Shown here piece after piece: positions 1 through 12,254 of a DNA stretch of 64,000 nucleotides. Under the pieces are notes generated by a model, which made no database searches, was not told the DNA's origin, and saw nothing but the letters and a program-made list of their open reading frames with translations. Numbering within the stretch: position 1 is the stretch's first letter; each line of letters begins with the position of its first letter. The DNA comes from Mantis religiosa (Eukaryota > Arthropoda > Insecta > Mantodea > Mantidae), in the NCBI GenBank assembly GCA_030765055.1, contig CM060953.1, positions 73,507,336 to 73,571,335 on the forward strand, in the 5' to 3' direction. A program made the position numbers and the translations under genes.

Positions 1-289
1 CTGAGCATTTGGTCATGTGACCGGTATGAATGCAACAAACCTAATAAATAAGAAAGTTCGCAACGACGAATGCTGAACATACGGAATTTTTACGTATCAT
101 CTATTGATTCATGCAATAAGTACAACTATGCTTTGTTATGTTATCAGAAGTACTTTTACTCAAAACTAATTGGTTTACACACTAGACGTATTTTGCATAA
201 GTTTTGGAAAGGCAGAGTTATACTACAATATTCAATGTCAAAGCCGAGATTGGAACCAGGGCTTTTTCAAATTTCTTAAGGTAAGCTAG

Positions 290-540
290 TAAGTCAACAT
301 TCAGGTATGTGTCTCATGTGTATACGAGATGTCCTATTGGTTTCCTGGGAAAAATGCAAGAGGCAGTTGGAGAATATAATGTAATGCTGCATGCATTAAG
401 AATAGCTCAGTAAACAGAGCAAGCGGACGCAGACTGGGAGATCACCTCTGCATCAAGTGTTAGTGTTTGTGTGGCATGTCTCAGGAAACCACTCTGTCAA
501 TTACAATAATTCTTTCACCAACAGAAACTAAGATTTTGTT
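290..540 (+). repeat. Diverged copy of family D tRNA-SINE
   Basis: The stretch keeps the order of landmarks of the 313-bp unit found at 39.4-41.0 kb: TAGTAAGTC, then GTCTCATGTGT, then a CTGGGAAAA tract and GCAGTTGGAGAATATAATGT. It then runs into a poorly conserved tRNA-like segment. Identity is visibly low, so this is an old copy. The limits are approximate. Confidence 0.4.
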
Positions 541-680
541 ACATGCTTATGTATGTATACAATACATATATAAATGTAATTAATTGCTAAAATGTTAATA
601 AACCTTTACAGAGCCCGCGTAAGAGACTTACTGTAGAGAACAGAGCGAACTAGGGGTTTCCCTAGGTAAATGCTGAAGGT

Positions 681-870
681 TACGCCCTCAAACGTTTAGT
701 CATATAGGACGATGAATGAAAATGGCTGAAATTATGCTCAAATGAGTCTGGGGTCCATGGAACTTACAGTTACCCGACATTCGTCTTTCAGGATAAAGGA
801 AAACCCCGGAAGAAACCTTATCCAAGTTACTCACCCTGACCGAGATTGGAACTCGGGACCCCTTGAGAAT
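681..870 (-). repeat. Family A SINE, head truncated
   Basis: Reverse complement of the family A consensus visible in the other copies. It carries the B-box-like segment (GAGTTCCAATCTCGG here), the CAGGGTGAGT body, the GATAAGGTTT and CCCCGG motifs and the GGACGATGAATG tail block. The tRNA-like head is lost beyond about 870, where unrelated DNA begins. Confidence 0.8.
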
Positions 871-871
871 G

Positions 872-1820
872 CTGGAGTGGGGTCACCATAAATCTCTGAC
901 ATCTCTTCTCTATTTCGTATTACAGGATGACTCCGGGATTAAGTTGGGCGGCAGTGGGCAGATGGCGCAGAAGGTTGTGCTTTGGAGTTGCTTCTCTGCT
1001 TCACCAGGGCGTGGCCGTTTGAGGTTCTACTGCCGGTTTAAGCTTTCTCGGCTTTCTGCTGGTGAGAGCCTATTATCCAATCTCTAGTATTTTGTGTATG
1101 TCGCCGGGAGTATCTCCATCCTTGTTAGTCAATAAATTAAATGTTCGGAAGCTCAGCACGTCTGTGCCGCTCGCTTTGTCCGTTCCAAGGCCCATAGCTC
1201 GCCTAAGGCTTCCTCATCTCATCCGATCCTCCCGGGAGGAACAAAAGGTCCAATTGTAATTCAGGATACTAGATGTCCTCTCTATCGTTACTATGACAAG
1301 AAATTTGAAACTCCTTAAGATATGCAGTTTGTGCCAAAAGTGCTTCTTGTATTTGTGAAATATTTCCTCTTATTCTGTAATAAAACCTTTAATCAGATAC
1401 TTCTTATATAGTGTTTCAGTTTATCTTTTTGTGATATTCTCATTTTTACTGTATTTTGGTCGTAATAACGTAAATGTGTTTTTACTGCATTAAGCTATGT
1501 TAGCATTAAATGCTTTTCTGAGTCCTTAAAGTATAAATATATAAAACAGCCCAAATTAAGGTAAATCGGATAAAAATTCTAAAATGTACAAATATGGGCT
1601 GAAGTGTTAATCTCAATAGCAATTCCGTAAATTGTAAATAAATACTTTAATTTTATTTACAAATGCTATCAATCTAATAAACGTAAAATGTAGCAAAAAG
1701 TGAATACTCATCCTTTTTTTTTCTTTTTGGGAGAAACTTTCTTTTATGCGACGCAAGAATATTTTCTAAGTCCAAAGGTGCACATATCCGCATGCGCAAG
1801 CAGATGACCAGCCGGTTATC
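872..1820. other. No recognisable gene
   Basis: Positions 900-1250 are less AT-rich than their surroundings and hold short open frames of 74 and 65 codons that overlap in different frames. Neither resembles a family I know. From 1300 to 1800 the sequence is AT-rich and featureless. An exon or an old element fragment cannot be excluded for 900-1250. Confidence 0.5.
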
Positions 1821-1826
1821 GTGTTG

Positions 1827-1965
1827 CAGTCAACAGGAGAAAAACGCAAGTTTCACTGTGGGCGCGTCGTAGAGGGCAACTGGATCCTGGGAATGATCGA
1901 CAGGGAAACGAATGAGGTGCAGATGACGATATGCCCCAACAAGAGGACGGATGCAAATAGGCTCT
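1827..1965 (+). pseudogene. ISXO2/IS1595 (Merlin)-like transposase fragment
   Basis: A plus-strand open frame reads GEKRKFHCGRVVEGNW, ILGMIDRETNEVQM and CPNKRTDAN. This matches the layout of the ISXO2-like DDE transposase domain, in which a (K)RK-x-GR segment is followed by a VxGxWVFGGIER-type strand and a 'DRSAETL'-type segment. Merlin elements are the animal members of that family. Only about 45 codons are recognisable, and no terminal repeats or flanking domain were found, so this is a dead fragment. The frame stays open to 2093, but the later residues (a proline run) no longer look like transposase. The assignment rests on motif memory, not on a search. Confidence 0.65.
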
Positions 1966-2290
1966 ACAGTCCAATTGCAGCGCCCACGATGGAACTTACG
2001 TCGTCCTGTTTTGCGTTCGTCGATTTGAACGACGTGGCCGGGACCACCAATTTCCCCCCACCTCCCCCTTGCACTATACTTGGTGTCATTTGATATCATG
2101 CACACTTAGCGGCAGTAGGCGAACCAGTCCAATAGAGTCCGTGAGCTCATACATGTGTTTCCTACGAAGCACTCCATTATGTTCGTGTCGTAGGATTGTT
2201 TATGTGCAAAGCAGTGCATGCGTAACAAAATTTGACCGTTCGATAGTCTACTAGATAGTGTAATTTTGGGAAAAGTTTCTTTTGTTTGTA

Positions 2291-2518
2291 ATTTACGTCC
2301 TCAAACGTTAAGCCATATCGGACGATCAATGAAATGGGTGAAATGATGCTCAAATGAGCCCGGGGTCCATAGAACTTAGACTTATCCGACATTCGTCTTT
2401 CAGGATAAGGGAAAGCCACGGAAAAAGCTTTTCCAGGTAACTCACCCTGACCGAGATTCGAACTCGGGACCTCTTGAACGTGAGGCAGACATGCTCCCAC
2501 CACGCTACCGAAGCGGGC
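2291..2518 (-). repeat. Family A SINE, near full length
   Basis: Complete family A unit in reverse: the tail block begins at 2291 (AATTTACGTCCTC) and the head ends near 2518 (GAAGCGGGC, reverse complement GCCCGCTTC). The B box reads GAGTTCGAATCTCGG on the minus strand. The poly-A tail is not preserved. Confidence 0.88.
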
Positions 2519-2519
2519 T

Positions 2520-3259
2520 TTCGGGCCAAATAAGACTGTTGGCAGCATTACGTTTGGTGGAGAAACAAGCATAGTTTGACTGCAATGAATGATTTAGAGC
2601 TCTCCTTTTTCGCGTTTGTTCCCAAACCAAAATTTTAGTGTTATTCCGAAAGTGGATGGCACATCTTCTCATACGCTGAATTCTTAAACTGGACTTCAAA
2701 AGATTTTTAGCTGGTTAGACTACAGTTATAAAGGGCGTCCAGCTTATTAGTGCTACGAGACATTGCGCCTTCTAGCAATTTGTAAATGAGCAGGGTGGAG
2801 ACTGTTGAAGTCTGTAAGTACATAACTTTATATACAGTACATCTACGCACGGCAAATGCATCGGTAGAAATCTATCTTGCCTTAAATTGCTTACGGACCT
2901 TGATCATGACCTTCTTGTACCCTCTCCTTTTGACATAATGGCAGTAGTGAAAGTTTAACAAAGGTGACTTCTTGATTGTACAAATAGCATATATTTACTT
3001 CATCTCGCTGCTGGAAATGGTTTCCTCTCCTCATCTTTCTGATTAAAACCTTTTTCTTTTATTAATTGAATTTGCTGGTAAACATCCTATTTTCTCCAAA
3101 ACAATGTCGCCGATGACAAAATGAGAACTCAATATACCTAATGCTCTCACAACCGTAACAAAAATAAGCAGGAAAACATGAAATACTGCATAATACATCT
3201 TCTGTAGCTAAAGGGAAATTATCTAATTCTTCGAAACCGGAATTATGCCAATTTAATAA
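2520..3259. other. No recognisable gene
   Basis: AT-rich sequence with only short chance frames. It runs up to the left terminal repeat of the 1.15-kb element at 3260. Nothing is recognised. Confidence 0.5.
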
Positions 3260-4410
3260 CCTTCTTTCATATAACCTTGCCCCGCTGACATGTATCACTC
3301 CACGTGGAACTACCTTCCCCCTCATCCTAATTGGCTAATGCTGTCGCGCCATTGGCCATAGGCGGTGGCTTTCTGTCACATTTAAAACTGCAGTAAACAT
3401 CATTACAATTGCCAGGAAGATAGATAAAATCATACAAATAAGAACAGGAATGCATGCAAAAGTAATGAAGTTTATAATGAAAGAGAGCAAGTTGAAACTG
3501 TGAATGAGCAATGAAACTGAAACAAGTTTATAATGAAAGGCCTTCGGCCTTTTTCACTGGAACTTTTTAAACTAGCACACATGCCTTGCAAAAATGCTTG
3601 TCTTTCAGTGTTAAAGTCGTGTCACGTCATACTTGTCTTGTGTCCTTCATTCACCCAAGTCTCGTCAAGGTATCCCAACTTGTATCCCGGTACAGTCTGA
3701 TTGTCCTTAAATAACGTCTTCGCCACACAGCAATATCGCCCCTGGAGTGGTAAGTTTTCCTGTGGTCTCTATTTCATGTCGCGATGTTCCTACGCATCTA
3801 ACGCACCTGTAAGTTCAGAGCTCATCTGTTCGACTTCTCTCACTGACAAATACGGATTCATCTCTGTGAGTGCATTAAACACATGCACCACAAATCTCTT
3901 TTCGCTACTTTGTAAAGGTTTTCCCTTGCGATGTTTCAGCGAAAAACTGGCGGTAGACTCTGTCATTATACATATAATAAGTGCACGCGCAATAAACGAT
4001 CAATAAAATAATTTAGCTCTCGCACTCGGCACAACACACCTTCGAATGGCGATATGACTAATCCAGTTGAAAACAAGTTCAGTGACGAAAGTCATATGCA
4101 CAAATGTCATCACTACCGCTAAAGCACGCGCTATCGTGCCATGTGCTTGAGAGCAAAGCAACCTCCTGCTTACTTCGTTTAAGAATTAACATGCATTTCA
4201 GATAAATCAACTCTGTTACGTAATATATTTAATTAAAACAGTTACGAAAATATAAATTTGACAATTCTCTTCCAACATATAAAAATATACCACCATGTTA
4301 AATAACGAACTAATTTTTACCGCACAACAGTCTGCACAACAGCAGCCAATGAGAGATGATAAGGTCACGTGACCGTTAAGAGATACGGGGCAAGCTTATG
4401 TGAAAGAAGG
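3260..4410 (-). mobile_element. Non-autonomous IS630/Tc1-related DNA transposon, copy 1
   Basis: Terminal inverted repeats of about 25 bp are visible: the left end begins CCTTCTTTCATATAACC, and the right end in reverse reads CCTTCTTTCACATAAGC. A TA sits next to each end (3257-3258 and 4413-4414), which would fit TA target duplication. A second copy lies at 49470-50586. The minus strand keeps pieces of a transposase, described separately. At 1151 bp it is shorter than an autonomous element would need, so an internal deletion is inferred. Confidence 0.75.
3530..3995 (-). pseudogene. Transposase remnant (HTH plus start of DDE domain)
   Basis: Reading the minus strand in pieces gives a helix-turn-helix segment (KGKPLQSSEKRFVVHVF, then LSVREVEQ and SELTG). 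A stop and frame breaks follow, and then YLDETWVNEGHKTS. The last motif is the first catalytic Asp block of a DDE transposase family common in arthropods. Between them and after them the frame is broken by stops (for example after KTSMT), and the C-terminal catalytic residues are absent. The same protein order appears in the 50-kb copy and, as a different subfamily, at 31.5-32.3 kb. The family name is uncertain; IS630/Tc1-mariner-related is my best placement. Confidence 0.6.
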
Positions 4411-4598
4411 ATTAGTTGTTTGAAGAGGTGGGTTTCAGAAAATGAATCATGAAAATGAAATTTTTTAACGATTTATAAATTTTGAATAATTTTAAAAGGT
4501 CGTTTTATGTCCGCGCATTAAGGCGCTTACAACAGTCGTAGTATTTCAACTTCTCTGATTTAAATTCTTCATCTATCCAGTTCAAAACTTTCGTGAAA

Positions 4599-4609
4599 AC
4601 ACACGCGCG

Positions 4610-4669
<60 letters not shown>
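4599..4669. repeat. (AC)n microsatellite with a (CG) block
   Basis: Alternating ACACGCGCGCGC followed by about 25 AC units with one AT interruption. The alternating purine-pyrimidine run could adopt Z-DNA. Confidence 0.95.
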
Positions 4670-4670
<1 letters not shown>

Positions 4671-5340
4671 GATTAAGTATAAAGCATGACGTTTTTATGC
4701 ATATGTTATATCACTATTAACTTAGGCGGAATTATGCATTGTTGTGTTTTTCATTAGTGAGAAAAACAATCTACATTTTCATTAACAAAAGGTAGATATA
4801 TATTTATAACAAGCATGTAACTATTTTCTTTGTACCTTCCTTTTTTATATTTGTTAAAAACAAAAGAGCTTTCTAAAATTTCCTTTGGGAGTTAAAACTG
4901 TGCTAACAGATATGCATTTACAACCAAATTTTTGGAAAGATGGATGATTACAAATATTTTTTAATCACACAGGGTTAATCGCTTTTATAATATTTCTTCT
5001 TAAATATGGCAATTTGTTGGCGTTGTATGTTTGGATCAAGTTAGTGAAAGTAATAACTGAAAATCGTTTTTTGAAGTTTATATAGTTCATCTCAGTTTGA
5101 AAGCCGAGCATTTATTATTGTATGTTTCGTTGCAAATAATTTCTGGTCTGCTTAAACTGTGAAACAAAGGTACATTTTTTATGGTCCAAATTTTGGAGAG
5201 TATTTCATTCATGCAGTCCTATAGGACACTTTTTTGACACTATCATTATCACATTTTTAGAACATCTGATATGGATGATCGAGGGAAAATGCAGTTCCAA
5301 ACAAGGAATGTATATTTATCAGTTCTACTCTCGATAATTT
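4670..5340. other. No recognisable gene
   Basis: Strongly AT-rich with no long frame and no repeat family recognised. Confidence 0.5.
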
Positions 5341-5344
5341 ACAT

Positions 5345-5645
5345 ATCTTTAGGCGCTCGACTCACATGCAGGTGACCCAAGTTTGATTCTATGGGACGTT
5401 ATATGGAATTTGTAGCGGCATGTCTACGGGTTTTCTCGGAATTCGCAACCTTCTTTCCATCTGCTCCAGCATCACCTTCTCTTTCATTCATTTCAGCCTT
5501 ATTTAATGTCATTTCCATCAAAGCCCTAATCAGAGACTAAACTGATCACCTACCCAGACTATTTGCTAATCCAGAGTTTGCCTCTCCACAAGCATAAAAT
5601 CCCAGGCGCCCACATGTAGGCGCTATGGTGGAGGTGTAAGCTCTT
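5345..5645 (+). repeat. Probable diverged tRNA-derived SINE
   Basis: A head-like segment (TAGGCGCTCGACTCACATGCAGG) is followed 20 bp later by a degenerate B box (GTTTGATTCTATG). A body then follows with GGAATTTGTAGC, GGGTTTTCTCGG and CCATCTGCTCCAGCATCACC. That order resembles family B, but the sequence is diverged. Limits are uncertain. Confidence 0.35.
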
Positions 5646-5659
5646 CACACGAGGAGAGT

Positions 5660-7284
5660 AAAGGTACGTTTCATATTTAGTTCTGCTCTATCTATGGTGA
5701 GATTTAGGTCTAAGAACTCCGCATCTATATGACGGAATGTATTAGAGTGAAACAATATAAATGACAGCACATTTTTATCCTGAAATATTTAAAAATGTGG
5801 GTCCTGTAGTCTAACACTCCGTTTGGAGGGAGTGCAATGTTGACCGCATTATCCCCTCACGTTGCTAGGATGATCACCATACTCAAGGATTTGGGTTCGT
5901 CAGTTAATACCATTAAGATCTGTTGCAGTACAGAATCGTTTAATGTCATCCCTAGTTTTAACGTATTTGCACTCCAAGTGCTCCATTGAGCATAATACTC
6001 AAACGTGGTTACCCACTTGTGACTTAAGACTTTTTATTTTTATTGAAATTTTTCATTTCCAAATTTACATTTTTCTAGGATAAAAATTTCGGGCATGTTT
6101 TTGCAAATTACTTTATTTATAAATCATTCAATTTCATAAAAATATAATATACTTATGTAACATTTCAAAAATATCGGAATGTCATTCTTAATGTGCAAGA
6201 GAATCTCATGAATCAAGTTTCCTACAGTCCTGTTATTTTGCCTAGATATCCTAAAAAGTTGCTGAGTAAGATAAATAGGGTCGATGATAACAGTTGCTAG
6301 CTCCATTCTCAGCTATCGGTACTATAATATACAGCTATACTGCAATCATTCCAGAGAAAATATCTAATATCTGTTAATGATTTACAGTTTTTCTAGTAAT
6401 TAAAAAGGAAAGTACGCAAACTGATTAAAATTTTAGATAATGTAAAATTATGAGTATTTTCGCTTCAACAGGGGTGCACCAAAATTTACGATAACAGATA
6501 AATATTTCTCCGTAAGCCATTACAGGACATCAGCTTTAAAACTGTTCCAGTGCTCTAGAAAAGTTCAACAGCCCCCGTATTGCTTCTGAAAATATTTCCC
6601 GAAACCTTTTCTTGTGTTGCTGCCTTTTGTCGTTTTTTCTAAAGAGCAAAACCTATGACCTTTTGGTTTCTTTTTCAGTTTGGGTTTTACCTCATCTTCC
6701 TCTGCTCTTTTTATTTCTCGCAGTAGGAGGGATCCCAAGCTTGGTTTGCTTCCAATTCGTTCTTATCGCCCTTTAAAAGTGTTACCTTTATGTTACCTTA
6801 GTCCAGAATTATATTCCGTGTACATAGAGAATATTCCAGTAGTTTTTCGCAGTTTAGCATACGCGCGCGGGTATGTACGTATATGCCTATATTTGTGCAT
6901 GAGGGGAGACAATATTTAATATTATATTAAGCATTGGCATCCACTGAGCCCTTATTTTTCTAAGGCTGAATAAATCCACAGTGCTTTATTGCAGGATACG
7001 TTAATGAAAAATAAAATGGGGTTTGAAAAAGCAATCATAACAATAACATAAAAATGCAAACAAGGTTTGAATATCAGCTACGGTGGTTTTATGGGGATCT
7101 AAGTGAGCTGGTTTTGTGGGTATTGTAGTAAGTTATATTCTAAAACTTTAATGGGGCTTGAATTTTGATAGTTTGGCACCTTTATTTTCGTAAGTCTAAT
7201 AGAGAGGAAGCTTCAAGAGTTGAGACGTATTTCGGTCGGGAGCAAGGCTTGCAGTCCGTGAGACGTCAGGCAAGGGCCGTATAG
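5660..7284. other. No recognisable gene
   Basis: AT-rich sequence with scattered short frames of up to 79 codons, none with recognisable motifs. It ends at the TA that flanks the mariner at 7287. Confidence 0.5.
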
Positions 7285-7286
7285 TA

Positions 7287-8592
7287 CGAGGGTGGGTAAA
7301 AAGTAAGGACAACTATTTTTTTTTTTTTTTGCTTAAATATATAGGTTATGTGAAAACTTTAAATATGGCGCAATTCCTCAAACCTTCTCTACATTAGTAA
7401 CTTCCTAAGCCTACAGGTGACTGCACTGCATCCTCTTGCAAAACGGCTGACATCGACATTAGTATTAGACAGCGTTCTGTGATTGAATTTTTGACTGCGG
7501 AAGGAGAAACGCCAATTTGCATTCACGAAAGGCTAAAAATGTGTATGGTGATGCAACGGTGGATGTCAGCACTGTTAGACGATGGGTTCGTCGCTGCAAC
7601 GAAGCTGAAGGGCAAACACCAGGCCGGTGACTGCAGTGACTCCATGCAACATTCAGCGAGTCGATGACATCATTCTTGGTGATCGCCGGGTAACAACAGG
7701 TGAGTTGTGTCACATTACCTTCCCTCAGTAAAGGCAGTGTGATGATGATTATTCAACAACTGGGTTACTCAAAAGTTTGTTCACGTTGGGTACCAAGAAT
7801 GTTAACCGCCCAAAACAAAGAAACAAGGAAAACAATAGCCTCCGAACACTTGAAGCGCTTCAATAAGGAGGGAGAGGAGTTTCTGGAATAAATTGTTACT
7901 GGAGACGAAACCTGGGTTCATTTTCTTTAACCTTTATCAAAGAGGCAGCCAGTTGAATGGCATCACACAACGTCACCGAAGAAAAAAGAATTTCAAAACT
8001 CAGCGCTCGGCAGAGAAAGTTATGGCGACAGTGTTTTGGGATGCAGAGGGTGTGCTTATGATTGAGCTTTTACAGCAGGGATGCACAATAAATTCTATCC
8101 AATACTTCAGAACTCTCAAAAAGCTGAAAGCATTTCTACACCGCGTTCGCCCAACAAAAACTATGGCGGATGCTCTTCTTTTATATGACAATGCAAGACC
8201 ACACACCAGCCGTTACACCACTGCAGAAATTGATAAATTGGGATGGAAAGTTTTACCTCACTCCCCATACAGCCCTGACCTGGCACCAACAGACTTCCAT
8301 CTGTTCGGGCCACTAAAGGAAGCTCATCGTGCGATTCGTTTTGAAGATGAGGAGGCTGTGAAAACGTCCGTGCCTCAATGGCTTAGGAAGCAAGACCGTG
8401 TGTTTTACCACACTGGAATACATGCGCTACGTAAAAGGTGGACCAAAACTGTGGAAAATTACGGTAATTGTATTGAATAGTCACAAATTAATTGTCAATG
8501 TTGTAGTTTTCCAGCTATGTAAATTGGATTCAATTTTCATGGCAATTAAAAGAGAAAAAAAATAGGAGGCATTACCTTTTGACCAACCCTCG
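7287..8592 (+). mobile_element. Mariner element (DD34D), decayed but full length
   Basis: The element is 1306 bp, typical of mariner, and is flanked by TA on both sides (7285-7286 and 8593-8594). The inverted ends are CGAGGGTGGGTAAAAAGTAA on the left and, in reverse, CGAGGGTTGGTCAAAAGGTAA on the right. It carries a transposase pseudogene in the plus orientation. A detached copy of its right end occurs at about 50757-50794. Confidence 0.92.
7450..8480 (+). pseudogene. Mariner transposase, frameshifted
   Basis: The frame is recoverable only in pieces. The N-terminal HTH region begins near 7465 (QRSVIEFLTAEGETP, CIHERLK) and breaks near 7540. A middle piece (7733-7889) reads QQLGYSKVCSRWVPRML, then EHLKRFNKEGEEFLE, and ends in TAA. 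Just after it comes IVTGDETWVHFL with the first catalytic Asp. The last piece (about 7960-8480) holds YDNARPHTS with the second Asp and HSPYSPDLAPTDFHLF with the third. I count 34 residues between the second and third Asp, the mariner DD34D signature. At least two frameshifts and an internal stop make it inactive. The C terminus at 8480 appears complete. Confidence 0.9.
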
Positions 8593-8594
8593 TA

Positions 8595-9433
8595 CCAAGT
8601 TGCCTATATAAATGGTGCTGTGAGTACAAAATCTGAGGGTTCAGTCTGGTGTAGCGCTCGATGACAGCAATGCAGCTGCCACGTACCTAATGGAACTGTT
8701 AAATTTGCAATGTGACGATTTATTGAAGGGCAAATATACACACAAGAAAGACTTGGCTGATGTTTACAAGAATGTCCCCCAAACCAGATTTCCGAGTTTG
8801 TATTCTCTTGCCGTACGACAGTATATTATGCTCAACATATGTGCACGAACAATTCATTTTCTGTTATGAAATTAGCTAAGTTCAAACCCCGAAATACCTT
8901 GTATTTTCACAACTTAACACTCAGCCTTCTATTACAGGTTTCCCGGACATTGATAAACTAGTTAAAGAAAAACGAAACAAAAAGTGTCGGAAAATGTCCA
9001 GTAATTTTGTTCTGAATGGGTCTGTTCTAACTTGCAGAGAAAATTATTTCGTTTTATTTTATTTTAATTACTTTATATCATTTCTGACATTCAGATAAAC
9101 TACGAGTTGAAGTTTTATATATTTTCTCATAGCACAGAGCCAAAATTTAATTTTGCAATTAAAGCAGTCATTATTAATATTGCAACACCCAAGATGTAAG
9201 TTGTACATATTATTAATACCAATTTCCTGTCTCTCCTACGCTGTCGTAACCCTAACACATCAAACCATTTCCTTCCTCTTGGGCAGCAGAAATCAGCACA
9301 GTGACGTCACACGCTAACCTTCGTTTCGTTTGGAAGCATATTTGGTTGTTAGAGCTCACGGAGCTGACGTCACATCGCCACTAACTGTCTTCCCCTGGTC
9401 TAATTAACCACGAGTTGTATATAAATCTGTTTG

Positions 9434-9437
<4 letters not shown>
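8595..9437. other. No recognisable gene
   Basis: AT-rich flank of the mariner. No open frame of note and no repeat family recognised. Confidence 0.5.

Positions 9438-9503
<66 letters not shown>
9438..9503. repeat. (CT)n microsatellite
   Basis: An uninterrupted run of 33 CT units. Confidence 0.97.
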
Positions 9504-9505
<2 letters not shown>

Positions 9506-9799
9506 TTGTTTATTAATCGTTAGAGCATTTTGCACACATTTTATGGTATTATTTCCCATTTTTATGTACTCCAGGCAGTTTTATTGCTTATTTATGCATT
9601 TTAAATACATCTTAGCTATATTTTACCTTTATTTTCAGGAGCAAAAGAACATTTAATTTATTTATTTTATACATAACTAGTAGCAGTCATGCGCAGATGT
9701 AGTAGATGATTCATTATCTCTGTTTATGTCTTCTTTATTGAGAAGATATTAAGAAGATATGCAGATTGTGTTTTTCTACATAGTATCAAGAATTGAGGT

Positions 9800-10790
9800 T
9801 TGCAGCTCGTCATAAATAAAGCAACGCAAAGTGTGTCTCATAAGTTACAGAATTTTGTTTCACGTTATGGTGAAGAAGTTTTCTCAACCGATGGGAATAT
9901 ATTTTTCTGTAAAGTTTGCAAAGTAAAAGTGGCAGCCGAAAAGAAGTTTACTATAGACCAGGAAGTGAAGAGGAGAAAAATATATTTGAGTCTACAACTG
10001 CTTGAAGGCAAAAGCATAGCACACCAAATGTTATACGGTGAAGCTGCCTCTTCTTCAGGCTGACTTTTCTTTGAAGAACGCTGTGAGGCTTTATTTGTTG
10101 GATTGAACAATGCGAATAATCCCAAGTTATCTGCCTTCCTAGAAAAACATACTGGGAAGCATTTAAAAGACTCTTCACCATTAAGAAAGCATTAAATTAG
10201 CAAAGGACAATTCAGATTATACAAAAAGTGTTAGGAAAAATGTTGGATATATATTGAAGAAACTGCAGACTCCTAGGCCGTTGTGTGACAATTATTGTGG
10301 ACCGGCCGAATGGCAAAAGATAATTTAAGAGAACAATTCCTAAACATTTTCGAGTAGTTATAAAAATTAATATTCCAAGAATCAACAGGATGTTTGGCAG
10401 GTCTAAGGGTTCAGTATATATTCCAACGGCATTCAGCATGAAAATTTACACCAGTTGTTGACCTAAGCTGCATGATGCACGATAAAACCTTACAATTCTC
10501 TTATGGCTTTTGCTCAAAAGATAGTCCAAGTAACGTGCTTAGCATATGCTTTACACAGAGTTCGGGAGGAGTTGTGCAGTCAGTTTCCGGAAGTTCGCCG
10601 GATAATAGGATGCATCAAGAGAACTTTCTTGAAGACATTATCTCGAGTTGCAGCATTCAAATCCAAAAGCCCATGATGTTCCTTTACTTACATCTCCATA
10701 CGTGTAGAAGCATGCAGCTACTTCTACGAGAATATAGAGTTGAAAATCGTTCATTGAAATGTTTGATTTTGTACTTTTACACTCATTATC
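9800..10790 (+). pseudogene. hAT-family transposase (CGBP1-like type), decayed
   Basis: Collinear fragments of one protein are visible. The N-terminal BED-zinc-finger-like segment is KLQNFVSRYGEEVFSTDG with FFCKVCKVKVAAEKK (9840-9945). It is followed by FFEERCEAL, NNPKLSAFLEKHTGKH and SSPLRKH (10065-10195). Further on come SNGIQHENLHQLLT and AA.CT, matching the catalytic 'LLSDAAPY' region (about 10415-10465). The final part has LQFSYGFCSK and IQKPMMFLYLHLH (10490-10700). The order agrees with the hAT transposases related to CGG-repeat-binding protein 1 that are common in insects. Stops (after ASSSG, for example) and frame changes make it a pseudogene. No terminal repeats or 8-bp duplication were located. 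Confidence 0.7.
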
Positions 10791-10899
10791 GTTTAAATCT
10801 GCCGTTGCGAAGAACAAGTGAATGGAAAGATAATAAAAAACGCGTAGTCCAAATAATTATATATTACAGTAGGAACGTAGAATGAAAGTATTTCTCTGT

Positions 10900-11604
10900 A
10901 TTGAGTTACTGTTAATGACAGTAGGTCGATGTAAAATAAACAAATATATAATGACATATTTCTACATTTATAAATCTCTCAGTGTTATTAAGTAGAACTC
11001 TTTCATTTTTAACAATACTATTAACTTACCCTTAAAGGTGTTACTGTTTCCTAAACGCTCTAAAATGGCAATTGTAAACTGTTTGCACATGAGTCGAACG
11101 CAAAATATTGTGTATACTTACAGAAAGGAATACATACATAACATTGAAGCCAAATTCAACAGGGAAGTTTTACCAGTTTTAAGTTTTCACATCCAATTGT
11201 GATAACGTCAGGAACTTCCACTATGAGTATCTCTGCTGAAAATATGCACATTGTTCTGCGTTCTTTGTGCGAAATTGAGTTAATACATATTTTGTTTTGC
11301 TTTAATTGTATCTGTTCATATCAAAATTAAGGGATGCAATAAGTAAAGTATAGTAATGGATTTCAAAGGAATAATGTATCTTTGTTACAACACGTGCAGT
11401 CAGGTGGTTGAGTCGTTTAACAAAAGACACATTAGAAAGAGGCTTTTCTTAGCAGGAATTCTAAATGGGTAACACTTGACTCCGTTTAAAAAGGTATTGT
11501 TCGGACCCTTAATAATGACATGACGGAGACTAATAATCACAATGGACAAAATAGGCACAAGGAATTTTGGTGTGAATGAAGACAGGTTTTCCAGAGGTGA
11601 GACG

Positions 11605-11606
<2 letters not shown>
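10900..11606. other. No recognisable gene
   Basis: AT-rich sequence between the hAT remnant and the CA microsatellite. Nothing recognised. Confidence 0.5.
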
Positions 11607-11664
<58 letters not shown>

Positions 11665-11680
11665 CACACGCACGCACGCA
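11607..11680. repeat. (CA)n microsatellite
   Basis: CA repeat with a few CG interruptions toward its right end. Cys-Val or Thr-His peptides in its frames are artefacts. Confidence 0.97.
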
Positions 11681-12240
11681 GCTGCAAAGCCCCCGAGACA
11701 AGCAGACCGTGGCTGGCAGGCCATTAAGACGGTCACCTGTTTCTGTCTTGGGCGAAGGCAGACCAGAAGCGATGAGAGAAGATATCTGTCGGTTCCTACG
11801 TAAATAACAAATTAAATGGTATCGTGTAATAAGCATTCTACATACGGTAACTCTAAACAGTGATATTGGTAACCCTTGATCGTAACTTCGAGTTTGATGT
11901 GATGATAAAAAGAAGCAGTCATTAAACCTGTTTGAAACTTGAATTCCAGTGCCATTAGAGCCATCCTTACTCCTATACATATCCACGCATACCCTGAGGA
12001 TAAAGTGCTCTACCCTGCTGAAACTTGTTTGCTACACTGTCATTGCAATAATCTAATTAAAATAAATTAAGAAATAATAAAACTTAATTAGATATATGTT
12101 ATTAACATTATTTTACCACAAATCTCGGTACCAGATTCTCGGAACCTGACTTATATACAATTTGTGTTCCTATAATAAAGAGGAAATCTCACCACACCTT
12201 TTAGCTTTTGGTGTTCACAGTAGTTTGTAGTAAAAGCCGC
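11681..12240. other. No recognisable gene
   Basis: Unique-looking AT-rich sequence with no supported feature. Confidence 0.5.
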
Positions 12241-12254
12241 TCGAAATTATATTG

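Noticed and set aside
863..1259. Possible exon in a GC-richer patch
   Set aside because: The two short frames overlap out of phase, show no domain and no convincing splice structure.
11530..11986. Cys-Val, Thr-His, Ser-Leu and Ile-Tyr repeat proteins in microsatellites
   Set aside because: Produced by CA, CT, GA and TA runs in all frames (also at 9.4, 13.4, 23.2, 38.8 and 49.4 kb).
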